Shown: positions 25,406-34,123, counted from the first letter of the stretch. The stretch is 55,716 nt of DNA from Bacteroidales bacterium (GCA_017460915.1 JAFUAA010000014.1:1-55716); one strand, 5' to 3'. Notes: generated from the letters alone by a model not told the origin. A program made the numbers and translations.

Positions 25406-25593
25406 ACTTAAGTCCAAATTATTTGATACGATTGCTTGAAGAAAATGGTTATGTTTTCAAAAGAGTAAAAGGTTCGCATTGATTGTATTATAATCCCGTA
25501 AACAATAAGACCATAATCGTTCCGTTTCATAATGGTAAAGACTTGAAAAAAGGTACATTTATGGCCATTATGAAACAGGCTGGTATCGAATAA
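25402..25593 (+). pseudogene. hicA: hicA toxin gene interrupted by an in-frame TGA
   Basis: From ATG 25402 the frame reads LIRLLEENGYVFKRVKGSH, then TGA at 25480-25482, then LYYNPVNNKTIIVPFHNGKD and a normal HicA end MKQAGIE at TAA 25593. The HicA catalytic His (GSH) is present but the stop follows directly, cutting a 63-codon gene at codon 27. TGA is used as a normal stop elsewhere in the window, so recoding is unlikely. The rest of the gene is undamaged, suggesting recent loss of the toxin while the antitoxin remains. Confidence 0.85.
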
Positions 25594-25601
25594 ACAATAA
25601 A

Positions 25602-27095
25602 ATGACCGAAAACAAACTAGGCTCCTTGGCGAAGCAAACCGCCATTTACGGCTTGAGCAGCATCATCGGCAGGTTCTTGAACTACCTGCTAGTGCCGCTT
25701 TACACTTATAAAATCGCTGCCGAGTCGGGCGGCTACGGCATCGTCACCAACTTGTATGCCTACACCGCTCTGCTGCTCGTCATTCTCACTTTCGGCATGG
25801 AGACCACCTTCTTCCGCTTCTCCAACAAGGAAGGCGTGAACCCCGACAAGGCGTTTTCCACCTCGGCGCTGGCCGTGGGTTTTGTGGCCTTGCTGTTCGT
25901 AACCTTGGTCAGCGTTTTCTTGAAGCCTATATCAAGTGCCTTGGACTATTCGGCCCATCCCGAATTTGTCGAAATCATGGCCATCATCGTGGCTTTGGAT
26001 GCGTTCCAAGCCATCCTCTTTGCTCGCTTGCGTTACGAGAATAAGGCCATCAAGTTTGCCACGCTGAAGCTGTTGTTCATCTTCCTCAACATCGGAATGA
26101 ATCTGTTCATTTTCCTCGTCGCTCCCAGCCTGAAAGAAAGCCATCCCGCGCTGATGGGTTGGTACGAAACGAGCTACCAAGTCGGCTATATCTTCATCGT
26201 CAACCTCATCTGCACGGGTCTCATCACTTTAGGTTTCATTCCCGAAATCAAGAAGTTGCGTTTCGTCCTCGACCGCGCCTTGCTGAAACAGATGCTCAAC
26301 TACACTTGGCCCCTGTTGCTTTTAGGCTTGGCAGGCATCCTCAACCAAGTGGCCGACAAAATCTGTTACCGCTTCATCGTGCCGGGCAAGGAAGGTGAGG
26401 TGCAACTCGGCATCTATGGCGCCTGCGTGAAAATAGCGATGATCATGGCGATGATTACGCAAGCCTTCCGCTATGCCTATGAGCCTTTCGTCTTCGGCGG
26501 CAAGCGCGACAAGGAGGACCGCCAAACCCAAGCCTCGGTGATGAAATATTTCATCATCTTCACGCTGCTGGCTTTCCTCGCCGTGGTGATGTATATGCCC
26601 ATTCTGAAACACATCATCAAGAGCGACTATTGGGAGGGCCTGCGTGTCATTCCCATCGTGATGATGGCCGAGATTTTCATGGGCATTTATTTCAACCTCT
26701 CGTTCTGGTACAAACTCATCGACGAGACGTGGTGGGGCGCCATCTTCAGCGCCATCGGCTGCGCAGTGCTATTAGCCATCAACTTCATCTTCGTGCCCCG
26801 ATACGGCTACATGGCTTGTGCTTGGGGCGGCTTTGCGGGCTATGGCGTTTGTATGGTGTTGTCCTATTTCGTCGGGCAAAAGAAAGCCCCAATTCCCTAC
26901 GACCTAAAATCAGCGTTCCTCTATTTCGCCGTGGCTATCGCGCTTTATTTCGTCCAGAAATACATCCACATCGAGAGCACCATTCTGACCTTGGTCGTGA
27001 ACACGGGTCTGTTGCTAGTTTTCTTTGCCATCATCTGCTGGCGGGAGAAGGATTTGGTGAAGGGCGTTTTGGGGTGGATTAGGAGAAGAAAGTAA
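25602..27095 (+). CDS. Polysaccharide (oligosaccharide) flippase, Wzx-like
   Basis: A 497-residue integral membrane protein with about 14 hydrophobic segments (e.g. LLLGLAGILNQVADKI, YFIIFTLLAFLAVVMYM) of the MOP/Wzx export family that flips undecaprenyl-linked oligosaccharides. The N-terminal GLSSIIGRFLNYLLVPLYT is typical of the family. It starts 9 bp after hicA, probably an accident of insertion of the TA pair, and is distant from the sugar genes at 39-51 kb. Confidence 0.9.
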   Translation: MTENKLGSLAKQTAIYGLSSIIGRFLNYLLVPLYTYKIAAESGGYGIVTNLYAYTALLLVILTFGMETTFFRFSNKEGVNPDKAFSTSALAVGFVALLFVTLVSVFLKPISSALDYSAHPEFVEIMAIIVALDAFQAILFARLRYENKAIKFATLKLLFIFLNIGMNLFIFLVAPSLKESHPALMGWYETSYQVGYIFIVNLICTGLITLGFIPEIKKLRFVLDRALLKQMLNYTWPLLLLGLAGILNQVADKICYRFIVPGKEGEVQLGIYGACVKIAMIMAMITQAFRYAYEPFVFGGKRDKEDRQTQASVMKYFIIFTLLAFLAVVMYMPILKHIIKSDYWEGLRVIPIVMMAEIFMGIYFNLSFWYKLIDETWWGAIFSAIGCAVLLAINFIFVPRYGYMACAWGGFAGYGVCMVLSYFVGQKKAPIPYDLKSAFLYFAVAIALYFVQKYIHIESTILTLVVNTGLLLVFFAIICWREKDLVKGVLGWIRRRK

Positions 27096-27110
27096 ACTCA
27101 ATGGTTTTTT

Positions 27111-27201
27111 AAACTCGTAGAAAAAAATGTAGTTTCAATGCCAAAAGTCGTCTGAAAAAGTGTAATTTTGCAGCGGAAAGTCGTCAAGAAAAATGTCATT
27201 T
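27111..27201 (+). promoter_or_regulatory. Three direct repeats (period exactly 33 bp) at ATPase copy 3 promoter
   Basis: 25-bp units start at 27111, 27144 and 27177. They agree at 17 of 25 positions with the pattern AAA-s-TCGT, then a run of A, TGT and TTT (units 2 and 3 both begin AAAGTCGTC). Unit 2 ends inside the -7 box and unit 3 ends four bases before the ATG, so the array spans the promoter and the leader. Confidence 0.7.
27163..27170 (+). promoter_or_regulatory. -7 box of ATPase copy 3
   Basis: TAATTTTG formed by the end of the second 33-bp-period repeat, 35 bp before ATG 27206. Confidence 0.6.
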
Positions 27202-27205
27202 GATT

Positions 27206-28507
27206 ATGTATAGAGCTGTAATTGAGGATTTAATACACTGGAAACAAAGCACCAACAGAAAACCGCTCATCCTGCAAGGCGCACGACAGGTGGGCAAAAC
27301 CTACATTCTGAAGGAATTCGGGCGTTCGGAGTATGCCAAAACGGTGCACATCAGCTTCGACCGCGACGAAAAGGCGCGGCAGTTCTTCAGCGAAGGTGGC
27401 GGTGCGGAAAGGATTGTCAGGTTGCTTTCGGCGCATACCGAAACCGACATCACTGCAGGCGACACCCTTGTCATTCTCGATGAAATACAAGAATGTCCTG
27501 CCGCATTGGAATCGTTGAAGTATTTCCAAGAGGAAATGCCTCAATATCACATCGTTGTGGCGGGTTCGCTGTTGTGGATTTCCATGCACGGCAACGCCTC
27601 GTTTCCGGTTGGCAAGGTTGACATGATGCGGTTGTTTCCCATGACATACGAGGAATTTCTTGCCGCCATGGGCCGACAAAGCCTGTTGAAAGCCTTGCAG
27701 GAGCAGGATTGGGAAGTCATTAATAACATGAACGAGGTCTATATTGACTTTTTGCGGCAATATTATTATGTTGGCGGTATGCCCGAGGCGGTGCTAGCCT
27801 ACACTGAAGGCCGCGGTCTGAAGGAAGTGCGACAGATTCAGGAGCGGATTTTGGCGGCCTATCGCTTCGATTTCTCGAAACACGCACCCTCCAGCGAAGT
27901 GCCGCGCATCGGTATGGTGTGGGACAGCATCCCTGCGCAACTGGCCAAAGACAACAAGAAATTCATTTACGGCGCACTGAAAAAAGGCGCGCGTGCCTCC
28001 CAATTCGAGATGGCAATACAGTGGCTCAACGATGCCGGACTGGTCCACAAAGTGAATCGGGTGAGCGACATCAAAATGCCGCTCAAATTCTACGAGGATT
28101 TTTCGGCCTTCAAACTGTTTCTCCTCGACGTGGGCCTGATGGGGGCCATGGTGAATGCACCTGCGTCTTTGGTACTCATCGGCAACGACATCTTCAAGGA
28201 ATACAAAGGCGCGTTCACCGAACTGTTTGCCTATACCCAATTGGTCACAACGGGCATTCCTGTTTATTACCATAGCGTCGACAATTCCACCATCGAGATT
28301 GATTTTGCCGTGCAAATCGGGGAAAACGTCTATCCCGTTGAGGTGAAATCTGAAGTCAGTTTGCAGTCCAAGTCATTGAAGACCTTCATCCAAGACCACC
28401 CCGAATTGAAGGCTTTGCGGCTGTCCATGCAGAACCACATCGTCCAAGGCTGGGTGGAGAACCTTCCGCTTTTCGCGTTCAAGGAAGCGCTGAAAGCGAG
28501 ATCATAA
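27206..28507 (+). CDS. AAA ATPase with DUF4143 domain (copy 3)
   Basis: A 433-residue protein from ATG 27206 (a TTG two codons upstream is less likely). Walker A GARQVGKTY at residues 25-33, Walker B LVILDEIQECP, sensor-like IVVAGSLLWI, winged-helix-like middle region, and C-terminal IEIDFAVQIGENVYPVEVKSE with D...ExK spacing of a nuclease-like fold. Same subgroup as copy 2, from which it clearly differs in sequence. Solitary gene with its own repeat array; role unknown. Confidence 0.88.
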   Translation: MYRAVIEDLIHWKQSTNRKPLILQGARQVGKTYILKEFGRSEYAKTVHISFDRDEKARQFFSEGGGAERIVRLLSAHTETDITAGDTLVILDEIQECPAALESLKYFQEEMPQYHIVVAGSLLWISMHGNASFPVGKVDMMRLFPMTYEEFLAAMGRQSLLKALQEQDWEVINNMNEVYIDFLRQYYYVGGMPEAVLAYTEGRGLKEVRQIQERILAAYRFDFSKHAPSSEVPRIGMVWDSIPAQLAKDNKKFIYGALKKGARASQFEMAIQWLNDAGLVHKVNRVSDIKMPLKFYEDFSAFKLFLLDVGLMGAMVNAPASLVLIGNDIFKEYKGAFTELFAYTQLVTTGIPVYYHSVDNSTIEIDFAVQIGENVYPVEVKSEVSLQSKSLKTFIQDHPELKALRLSMQNHIVQGWVENLPLFAFKEALKARS

Positions 28508-28584
28508 CTCCATCTGCTGTAAGGAAGATGATTTGGTGAATCTATAAAAAGGCAAACATACGGAAATCGCACTTGGAAATCAGG

Positions 28585-29325
28585 CTATTTCCTTTCTTTT
28601 CCAGAAATTACGCATCGGTCATCATTGCAGATAGGAATTCCTTCAAAAAAGTCGAAGTCCAAGTCTTGGCGATAAATGGAGTCGAAATCAATTTCTTGGA
28701 TATGGTCGAAGTCGATTTGCCACAGTTGGGTCGTCGTGATGGCCGAACCCGAAGTGGGCGTGGTGGTAAGCTGTTTCAAGACACGGTTGTCCTTGCTGAC
28801 GATGAACTCACACGGAAGCCCAATGTTTCCCGTCACCTTTGGCCCATTGCTGAAGATATGATTCGTTATGTTGTTGAGGCTTTCCAAATTATAGTCCTTT
28901 CCTTGGTTTTGTTGGTCAAAATCGGGGTCGTCATCGAGGAAACACAGCACCTTGCCATCATAAAAGCCATAGCGTTCCAACTCCTCGCGACAATACTTGA
29001 TGCCTCCCGTGCTTTCGCTGACGAAATAAAACTTCACATCCTCTCGATGCTGGGCATAGGCATGCGCATAGGTTCTTTGCAGATGTTGTGAGCAAGCCCC
29101 GCAACCCGTACTGTAAATCATCACGACTTTGAAATGTGTCGTGTCGGAGACAATCATTTCTTTCAATTGTTCAGCATTGAGGCATTCTATGAAATCATGC
29201 TTCTGAGCATAACGCTCGTTCCAACGGTTGGGAGTGGCCACTTGGAACCTGATGCAGGATTGGATGGCCAAAACGAAAAGAAACGCTGCCGCAATGGCAC
29301 TGGTTTTTACGATTTTTGCGCACAT
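28585..29325 (-). CDS. Thioredoxin-like-fold lipoprotein
   Basis: A 246-residue protein with an N-terminal helix and lipobox-like LAIQSC, then VVMIYSTGCGACSQHLQRTY, a CxxC centre (CGAC) in the position of a thioredoxin active site. The rest (YREELERYGF, FLDDDPDFDQ) is family-specific and unfamiliar. A periplasmic thiol-disulfide function is inferred from the CxxC. It is convergent with the ATPase gene. Confidence 0.65.
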   Translation of the reverse strand: MCAKIVKTSAIAAAFLFVLAIQSCIRFQVATPNRWNERYAQKHDFIECLNAEQLKEMIVSDTTHFKVVMIYSTGCGACSQHLQRTYAHAYAQHREDVKFYFVSESTGGIKYCREELERYGFYDGKVLCFLDDDPDFDQQNQGKDYNLESLNNITNHIFSNGPKVTGNIGLPCEFIVSKDNRVLKQLTTTPTSGSAITTTQLWQIDFDHIQEIDFDSIYRQDLDFDFFEGIPICNDDRCVISGKERK

Positions 29326-29434
29326 AATGATAGGTGTTAATGGTTAAACAATATCTTTACCTTATATCGTCTGTGTCTTGAAAATCTTACAGATTGGCGG
29401 CAAAAAACTTATGTTTTCTGGCAATCTGCATATG

Positions 29435-29477
29435 AAAAAACGCCCCAATCCGAATGAAGGATTGAGGCGTTTTTCGG
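29435..29477 (-). terminator. Intrinsic terminator
   Basis: AAAACGCC-CAATCC-gaatgaa-GGATTG-GGCGTTTTT forms a strong hairpin; on the minus strand a T run follows. It ends the 31903-29492 transcript, 15 bp after the stop. Confidence 0.85.
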
Positions 29478-29491
29478 ATTCAAAAGCGACA

Positions 29492-29992
29492 TTACTTGAA
29501 CATATCATCAGTAAGTTTGAAGGTGTAAGTTCGTGTTCCAACATATCCTTCATCGTCAGGATTGCAAGTCCAAGCTTCACGCTTAAAGAATAAACGCTGA
29601 TTTTCCGTGGCGTTCTCGTCATGGCAGTAGGTGATGGTAGAGGCACCATCAGAACTACGGATGAATCTGACGCTGTCATAGTCAGAGGAAAGGATTCTGA
29701 AAGCGTCTTGTGTAGAGACATTTCCTATGCCTTCATATATGAAGATGGGCAGTTCTTCGTATTGTCCATTCTGTATGCTGGAAGGGGTTGGGTAGAACAC
29801 GGCTGTATTCTTCTTGACGAGGTTTCCCAAGCTCCATCCTTCAAAAGTAATGGTATCTATTGCGATAGTTGGATTGTAGACCGCTTTAAACTCCACAGGA
29901 ACGCGAGGTTTGCATGAAGCGATGGTTAAAGTGACAAGCAAGACAGCTAATACTGCTATTCTTTTTGATGTGAAATGAATTCTGTGCTTCAT
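29492..29992 (-). CDS. Small lipoprotein of unknown function
   Basis: A 166-residue protein with a signal ending VTLTIASC (lipobox). The mature part is beta-rich (FKAVYNPTIAIDTITFEGWS; TYTFKLTDDMFK) and I recognise no family. It begins 24 bp after the metalloprotease-like gene and ends at the terminator, so the two are probably co-transcribed and may act together at the cell surface. Confidence 0.6.
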   Translation of the reverse strand: MKHRIHFTSKRIAVLAVLLVTLTIASCKPRVPVEFKAVYNPTIAIDTITFEGWSLGNLVKKNTAVFYPTPSSIQNGQYEELPIFIYEGIGNVSTQDAFRILSSDYDSVRFIRSSDGASTITYCHDENATENQRLFFKREAWTCNPDDEGYVGTRTYTFKLTDDMFK

Positions 29993-30016
29993 ATTTCTAT
30001 TCTCCTTTTTTGTTTG

Positions 30017-31903
30017 TTAGTAGCCATAGTTAGTAAACAATTGGTTGATTTGCGTGGTTTTATTTGGATAGTTGGTGAGAAGTTTTGATTTCAGCTGACC
30101 TCCAGTTTTTGTAGTGCTTGTCAAGCAATTATAAATAGGAGATAAGTTGCTGAAATTTCCTATTTGCAAGTTGTCAACAATGTTGTTGAGATAAGCATCC
30201 GTCATGCCATTCACTCTTGTCGAGTTGGTTTCTTGTGAATTGTCGACCACATCCCAAAGCAAACCCGAAAGCAACCAGAAGTTCTTCTCTCTATTAGGCA
30301 CTTCATCTTGAAGTTTTGAGGGGGTGGTTCTCATTCTATAATTCTCGAGATAGTCGGCATACAAACTGTAGTAGTAGTTGTTGAGCACAGCGAAACAGCA
30401 GAAATCTGCCCAACCTTCACACAAAGCGATTAACTGCCCACTTGCAACAGAAGGTTTGGTACCGTCCTGATACGGGTCATGATTTGAGTTTCCCAAGATG
30501 TTTTCGAATTCGCGTCGGACAAACTCACTCCAAAAACTTTCACCTGCTTTGGTACCATGACTGAAATGACCACTTTCATGGAAAGATAGTTTATCTATGC
30601 ACATAGAATTCTGAACCGAATTTGTCATAATTAATACCATATCAGGATAAAGGTTTCTGAACAGCAGGTTGAATTGTGTAAGGATAGGGTAAGTAGCAGG
30701 CATGAAGTATTTCAGCCAATCCGAGAGGACACCATTGTAAGTGACACTCCATGCATATTTTTTTGCCATAGGAGTTGCTCCCATATAGCCATCAATGTTG
30801 GAAGGGATAACCCAAATGTTTGCATTATTGTGTAACCCTGTAACACCACGGGGTTCCATGTGTTGGTTGTATTTGTACAAGCTATTACTCACTGTGGCTT
30901 TGTACCAAAGATGGGGATTGGTATTTGCAATTCTTATCTCTATGTTGGGGCCTGAAGAACCCTGGTTCATGTAGGTTACCGCATCAGAAGTGGCAATGCC
31001 AAGCATTTCATTCCAACTTTTTCTGATAATGTAGTCGCCATTGCGCCAAGTGGCTCTCACTTTTACTTCGCCACGCATTTTCTTGTTCAGTTTGAAGTGC
31101 CCGTTGGCATCAGTATAAACTGGATAAGGAATGCCCCATCTTACAATCTGAAGTTTTGTGTTGCTAACAGGTGCATATTCGTTACCATTGGTTTGTACCT
31201 TAAGGATGCCTTCAGGGTAGTAGTTACCACTGCCTTTGGTTGTTTCAGGTAAGGCAAGGTATTCTGAAAGGGTCTCGGTGCTTAAATTCTCTCCATTGTA
31301 TTTGATGCCTAACTGGTCGGCATTACCTGTAAGAACATATGAAACAACGGTCAAGTCAAATTGTTCTTCATCAGGATCGAAAAGAGTATCGATTACCGTG
31401 TAGGGGACATTGGGGAGGACATCTCCAATTGGAATGCTCGCATATAGCGGGTCGAATTTGTTCTGCGTAGCTGTTGACAGTGAAAGGTAGCTACCTTCTT
31501 CAACAACTTCGTTTTGAATCGGATAATTGAACAACGCATAAGTGTTGCACAGCGAATCGAGCAATGTAAGGTGCTCATCAGTGGTAGGGTTGAACTGTAC
31601 ATAGTAATGAGTTGGGATAACAATCATCAAACCATGGTTAGAATTGGCGTTAATGAAATTGGCAGCGGCACGCATGTTTCTTAAGGAAAAGGGGATGCCT
31701 CTGTCGGTTCCGATAGTCATCCTGCTTGAACCATCACTATCTTTGGCACCGCCGATGGGAAGTTCAGAGGTAGTGTAAGAAAGAGGTGAAGACCCATCTT
31801 GAGGTTGCATTTCCGATGTCGCTTCTTGCTTTTTACAACTGGAAGCAATGCAAGCCACAGCCAGAAGCATTAGCATTGTTTTGAGTTTTGTCGATTTAAA
31901 CAT
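30017..31903 (-). CDS. Putative zinc metalloprotease lipoprotein (HExxH/EGWAD)
   Basis: A 628-residue protein with lipobox CIASSC, a carboxypeptidase-regulatory-like insert (TDANGHFKLNKKMRGEVKVRA) near residues 270-300, then LSFHESGHFSHG (HExxH) near residue 440 and LCEGWADFCC about 60 residues later, supplying the likely third zinc ligand Glu. The combination suggests a gluzincin-like peptidase on the surface. I cannot place it in a named MEROPS family. Its gene is divergent from a LuxR-type regulator, with two dyads between them. Confidence 0.6.
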   Translation of the reverse strand: MFKSTKLKTMLMLLAVACIASSCKKQEATSEMQPQDGSSPLSYTTSELPIGGAKDSDGSSRMTIGTDRGIPFSLRNMRAAANFINANSNHGLMIVIPTHYYVQFNPTTDEHLTLLDSLCNTYALFNYPIQNEVVEEGSYLSLSTATQNKFDPLYASIPIGDVLPNVPYTVIDTLFDPDEEQFDLTVVSYVLTGNADQLGIKYNGENLSTETLSEYLALPETTKGSGNYYPEGILKVQTNGNEYAPVSNTKLQIVRWGIPYPVYTDANGHFKLNKKMRGEVKVRATWRNGDYIIRKSWNEMLGIATSDAVTYMNQGSSGPNIEIRIANTNPHLWYKATVSNSLYKYNQHMEPRGVTGLHNNANIWVIPSNIDGYMGATPMAKKYAWSVTYNGVLSDWLKYFMPATYPILTQFNLLFRNLYPDMVLIMTNSVQNSMCIDKLSFHESGHFSHGTKAGESFWSEFVRREFENILGNSNHDPYQDGTKPSVASGQLIALCEGWADFCCFAVLNNYYYSLYADYLENYRMRTTPSKLQDEVPNREKNFWLLSGLLWDVVDNSQETNSTRVNGMTDAYLNNIVDNLQIGNFSNLSPIYNCLTSTTKTGGQLKSKLLTNYPNKTTQINQLFTNYGY

Positions 31904-31990
31904 TTTACTGATTTTTAATTGTTAAACATTGAGTTGATTTTTTGTTTTCGAAAATACTATAAAAGTATTCTACCTAGATGATACCGTCAT

Positions 31991-32042
31991 TACCCACTCG
32001 GGTAGTATTACTGAAAATGACAAAAAACTACCCATTCGGGTA
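31991..32042. promoter_or_regulatory. Two TACCC-n4-GGGTA operators between divergent genes
   Basis: TACCCACTCGGGTA (31991-32004) and TACCCATTCGGGTA (32029-32042) are 14-bp dyads 38 bp apart that differ at one loop base. They lie upstream of the likely -33 regions of both the metalloprotease-like gene (minus) and the LuxR-type gene (plus), the place expected for an activator. Confidence 0.7.
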
Positions 32043-32082
32043 ATGAAAACAGACTAATATTCGGATTTTTATGAAATTATCG

Positions 32083-32090
32083 TATTTTTG
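32083..32090 (+). promoter_or_regulatory. -7 box of the LuxR-type regulator gene
   Basis: TATTTTTG, 20 bp before ATG 32111. Confidence 0.65.
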
Positions 32091-32110
32091 CAGCTATAAA
32101 TAATAAGAAA

Positions 32111-32866
32111 ATGGAGAAAAAAGAATTCGTAATTAATAAGTTTTACCAGCCTATTGGCATAACGGAAAGAGATTATCAGCAAGCCCAGTTATTTATTGAT
32201 GCGGCCCAGGCGTTTGCACAGACTTCTTATCAAACCATCTACATTGTAGATTATTTCAGAAATGATTTCTTATTTGTCTCGGATAATCCAATTTTCAGTT
32301 GCGGTTATTCCGTTGAGCAAATCAAAGCAGAAGGCTATGCTTTTTTTGTTCACAACACAGTAGAAGCAGAGTTTTTTTTACTGTCTGAGATACAGGAAGC
32401 AAGTCTTTCCGCATTTAACCATATACCACTAATTGAAAAGAAAAAATGTATGGTATCATATGATTTCCATTTAATTACAAATCAACGAAAGCTATTGGTG
32501 AACCACAAATTGTCACCTTTGGCTTTTGATGCGTCGGGACGAATGTGGTTAGCACTTTGTGTGGCTTCATTTTCAGCGCATCGTGAGATAGGTCATATAC
32601 AGTTTTACCGGTTGCTTACGCAAAAGTTTAGCGAATACTCACTTTTGGAGCATAACTGGATAGAGCTTAAAGAAATCACCTTGAAACCAGAGGAAAAAGA
32701 AATGCTAGTTCTGTCATCTCGTGGTTTTTCTGTAAGTGAGATTGCCGAAAGAATGTATAAATCACAAGATACTGTGAAATTGTATCGAAAACAGTTGTTT
32801 GACAAGTTGGATGCTAGAAATATCATTGAGGCATTATCCTATGCCGTTAATTACGGATTGTTATAG
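32111..32866 (+). CDS. LuxR-type transcriptional regulator with PAS-like sensor
   Basis: A 251-residue protein. The C-terminal 65 residues hold a LuxR/FixJ helix-turn-helix (MLVLSSRGFSVSEIAERMYK, SQDTVKLYRKQLFDKLDARN). The N-terminal part (YQTIYIVDYFRNDFLFVSDN and on) resembles a PAS-like sensor used in Bacteroidales regulators of this type. It probably binds the TACCC-n4-GGGTA dyads between itself and the metalloprotease-like operon; that is inference from position. Confidence 0.85.
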   Translation: MEKKEFVINKFYQPIGITERDYQQAQLFIDAAQAFAQTSYQTIYIVDYFRNDFLFVSDNPIFSCGYSVEQIKAEGYAFFVHNTVEAEFFLLSEIQEASLSAFNHIPLIEKKKCMVSYDFHLITNQRKLLVNHKLSPLAFDASGRMWLALCVASFSAHREIGHIQFYRLLTQKFSEYSLLEHNWIELKEITLKPEEKEMLVLSSRGFSVSEIAERMYKSQDTVKLYRKQLFDKLDARNIIEALSYAVNYGLL

Positions 32867-32873
32867 TTTTCCT

Positions 32874-32972
32874 CTAACATTCCTTAGCAATCCGGTTCAT
32901 TTCCTTCAAGATATGCTTCAGATTCTCAGGCTTGGTCAGGTTGAGCCAGTCGCAGAAGGTGATGCCCAATCT
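32874..32972 (-). other. In-frame remnant after the ATPase stop codon
   Basis: Directly after the TGA that ends the fourth ATPase, 32 sense codons remain open in the same frame (RLGITFCDWLNLTKPENLKH, then ILKEMNRIAKEC) and end at TAG 32876-32874. The composition is protein-like. It may be a former C-terminus cut off by the TGA or an unrelated gene tail. Confidence 0.35.
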
Positions 32973-34107
32973 TCAAGGAGTCATCAAGGTATCCAGATAG
33001 TTTTCGGGAGTAATCACCACGGTTTCCTTCACGGGGTAAGCCTCCAAGAAGCTCTTGGGGAAATGCGCTTTCTTTTCGGGATGCCATTTCATCTCGAATG
33101 CGGTCATTTGGCCGTCACATTCCTCAACGAGGTCAATCTCCTGCTGCTGGGTGGTGCGCCAAAAATAGGAATTGCAGAGATGCTCGTTGTAATGGTTTCG
33201 CTTTTTTCGCTCAGCGATGAAGAAGTTTTCCCACAAAGGCCCCATGTCGCCACGCAAGGAAACGGGCACAAACTGCTGAATGACAGCGTTTCGCACACCT
33301 GTATCGTAAAAATAGACTTTCTTGCTTTTTTTCAGTTCGTTTCTCAGGTTGCGGTTGAGTCCAGTCAAACGGAACACCACATAGCATTTCTCCAACAAGT
33401 CGATGTATTTGTCGATGGTCTTGCTGTCGGTTTGCAGCATTTTGGCCAATTCGTTCGTCGAGACTTCACTTCCCATCTGAAACGCAAGAGCCTGCACCAA
33501 TTTCTCGACCAATTCGGGCTTGCGAATGTCGCCTAACGAGAAGATGTCCTTATATAAATAACTTTGTGTCAGTTCGGTAAGGTATCTTCGAGCCTGTTCA
33601 GGGTGCTGGATGATGTCTGGATAGCTGCCGTATATCAGCCGGTTTTCCAAAGTCCGTTTTTCTTCGAGCAGGCCGTAAGTCTGCACGATTTCGGCACTTG
33701 ATATGGGATAGAGATGGTATTCCGATTTGCGTCCCGTAAGGGGGGGCGTTTAGCCGGTTGCGCAACTCGAAAGCGGACGAGCCGGTGGCTATCACCTGAA
33801 TATCCTTGAAATTGTCAACGATGAGTTTCAGCGTCAGGCCGATGTTGTCCACCTTTTGCGCCTCATCGATAATAACGAGTTTGTTGGTTCCAATCAGCAT
33901 TTTCAGTTTGGCCACATTGGTGTTTTCCAATAGGTTGCGCGCTTCTGTTTCGTCGCAATTGAGCATCAAGACGGGCTGGTTGCTTTCATTCGCCAATAGG
34001 CTGAGCAAGGTGGTCTTTCCCACCTGACGGGCACCCACCAGCACGATGGCTTTGCCATGATATAGTTGTCTTTCTATGACTTCTTTTAATGCTCTTTGTA
34101 TCATCAT
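32973..34107 (-). pseudogene. AAA ATPase with DUF4143 domain (copy 4), frameshifted in a G7 tract
   Basis: From ATG 34107 the frame carries Walker A GARQVGKTT (residues 25-33), LVIIDEAQKVDN and VIATGSSAFELRNRLN, then shifts at a run of seven G (plus strand 33740-33746). With one fewer base the protein continues PLTGRKSEYHLYPISSAEIV into the other open frame, through DUF4143 and a nuclease-like EIDLVEECDG...AFEMKW to 32973. Joined length would be about 378 residues, normal for this subgroup. Phase variation, true decay and sequencing error are all possible. Confidence 0.85.
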
Positions 34108-34123
34108 ATTTGTATTAGTGCTG

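Noticed and set aside
25480-25482. TGA recoding (e.g. as Trp or Gly) to explain hicA
   Set aside because: TGA is the normal stop of many genes here, including ybeY, fcl, gmd neighbours, manC and fucP, so the standard code applies.
27111-27201. The 33-bp-period repeats as a small CRISPR array
   Set aside because: Gaps between the 25-bp units are only 8 bp, the units are imperfect, they overlap a promoter, and no cas gene is present.
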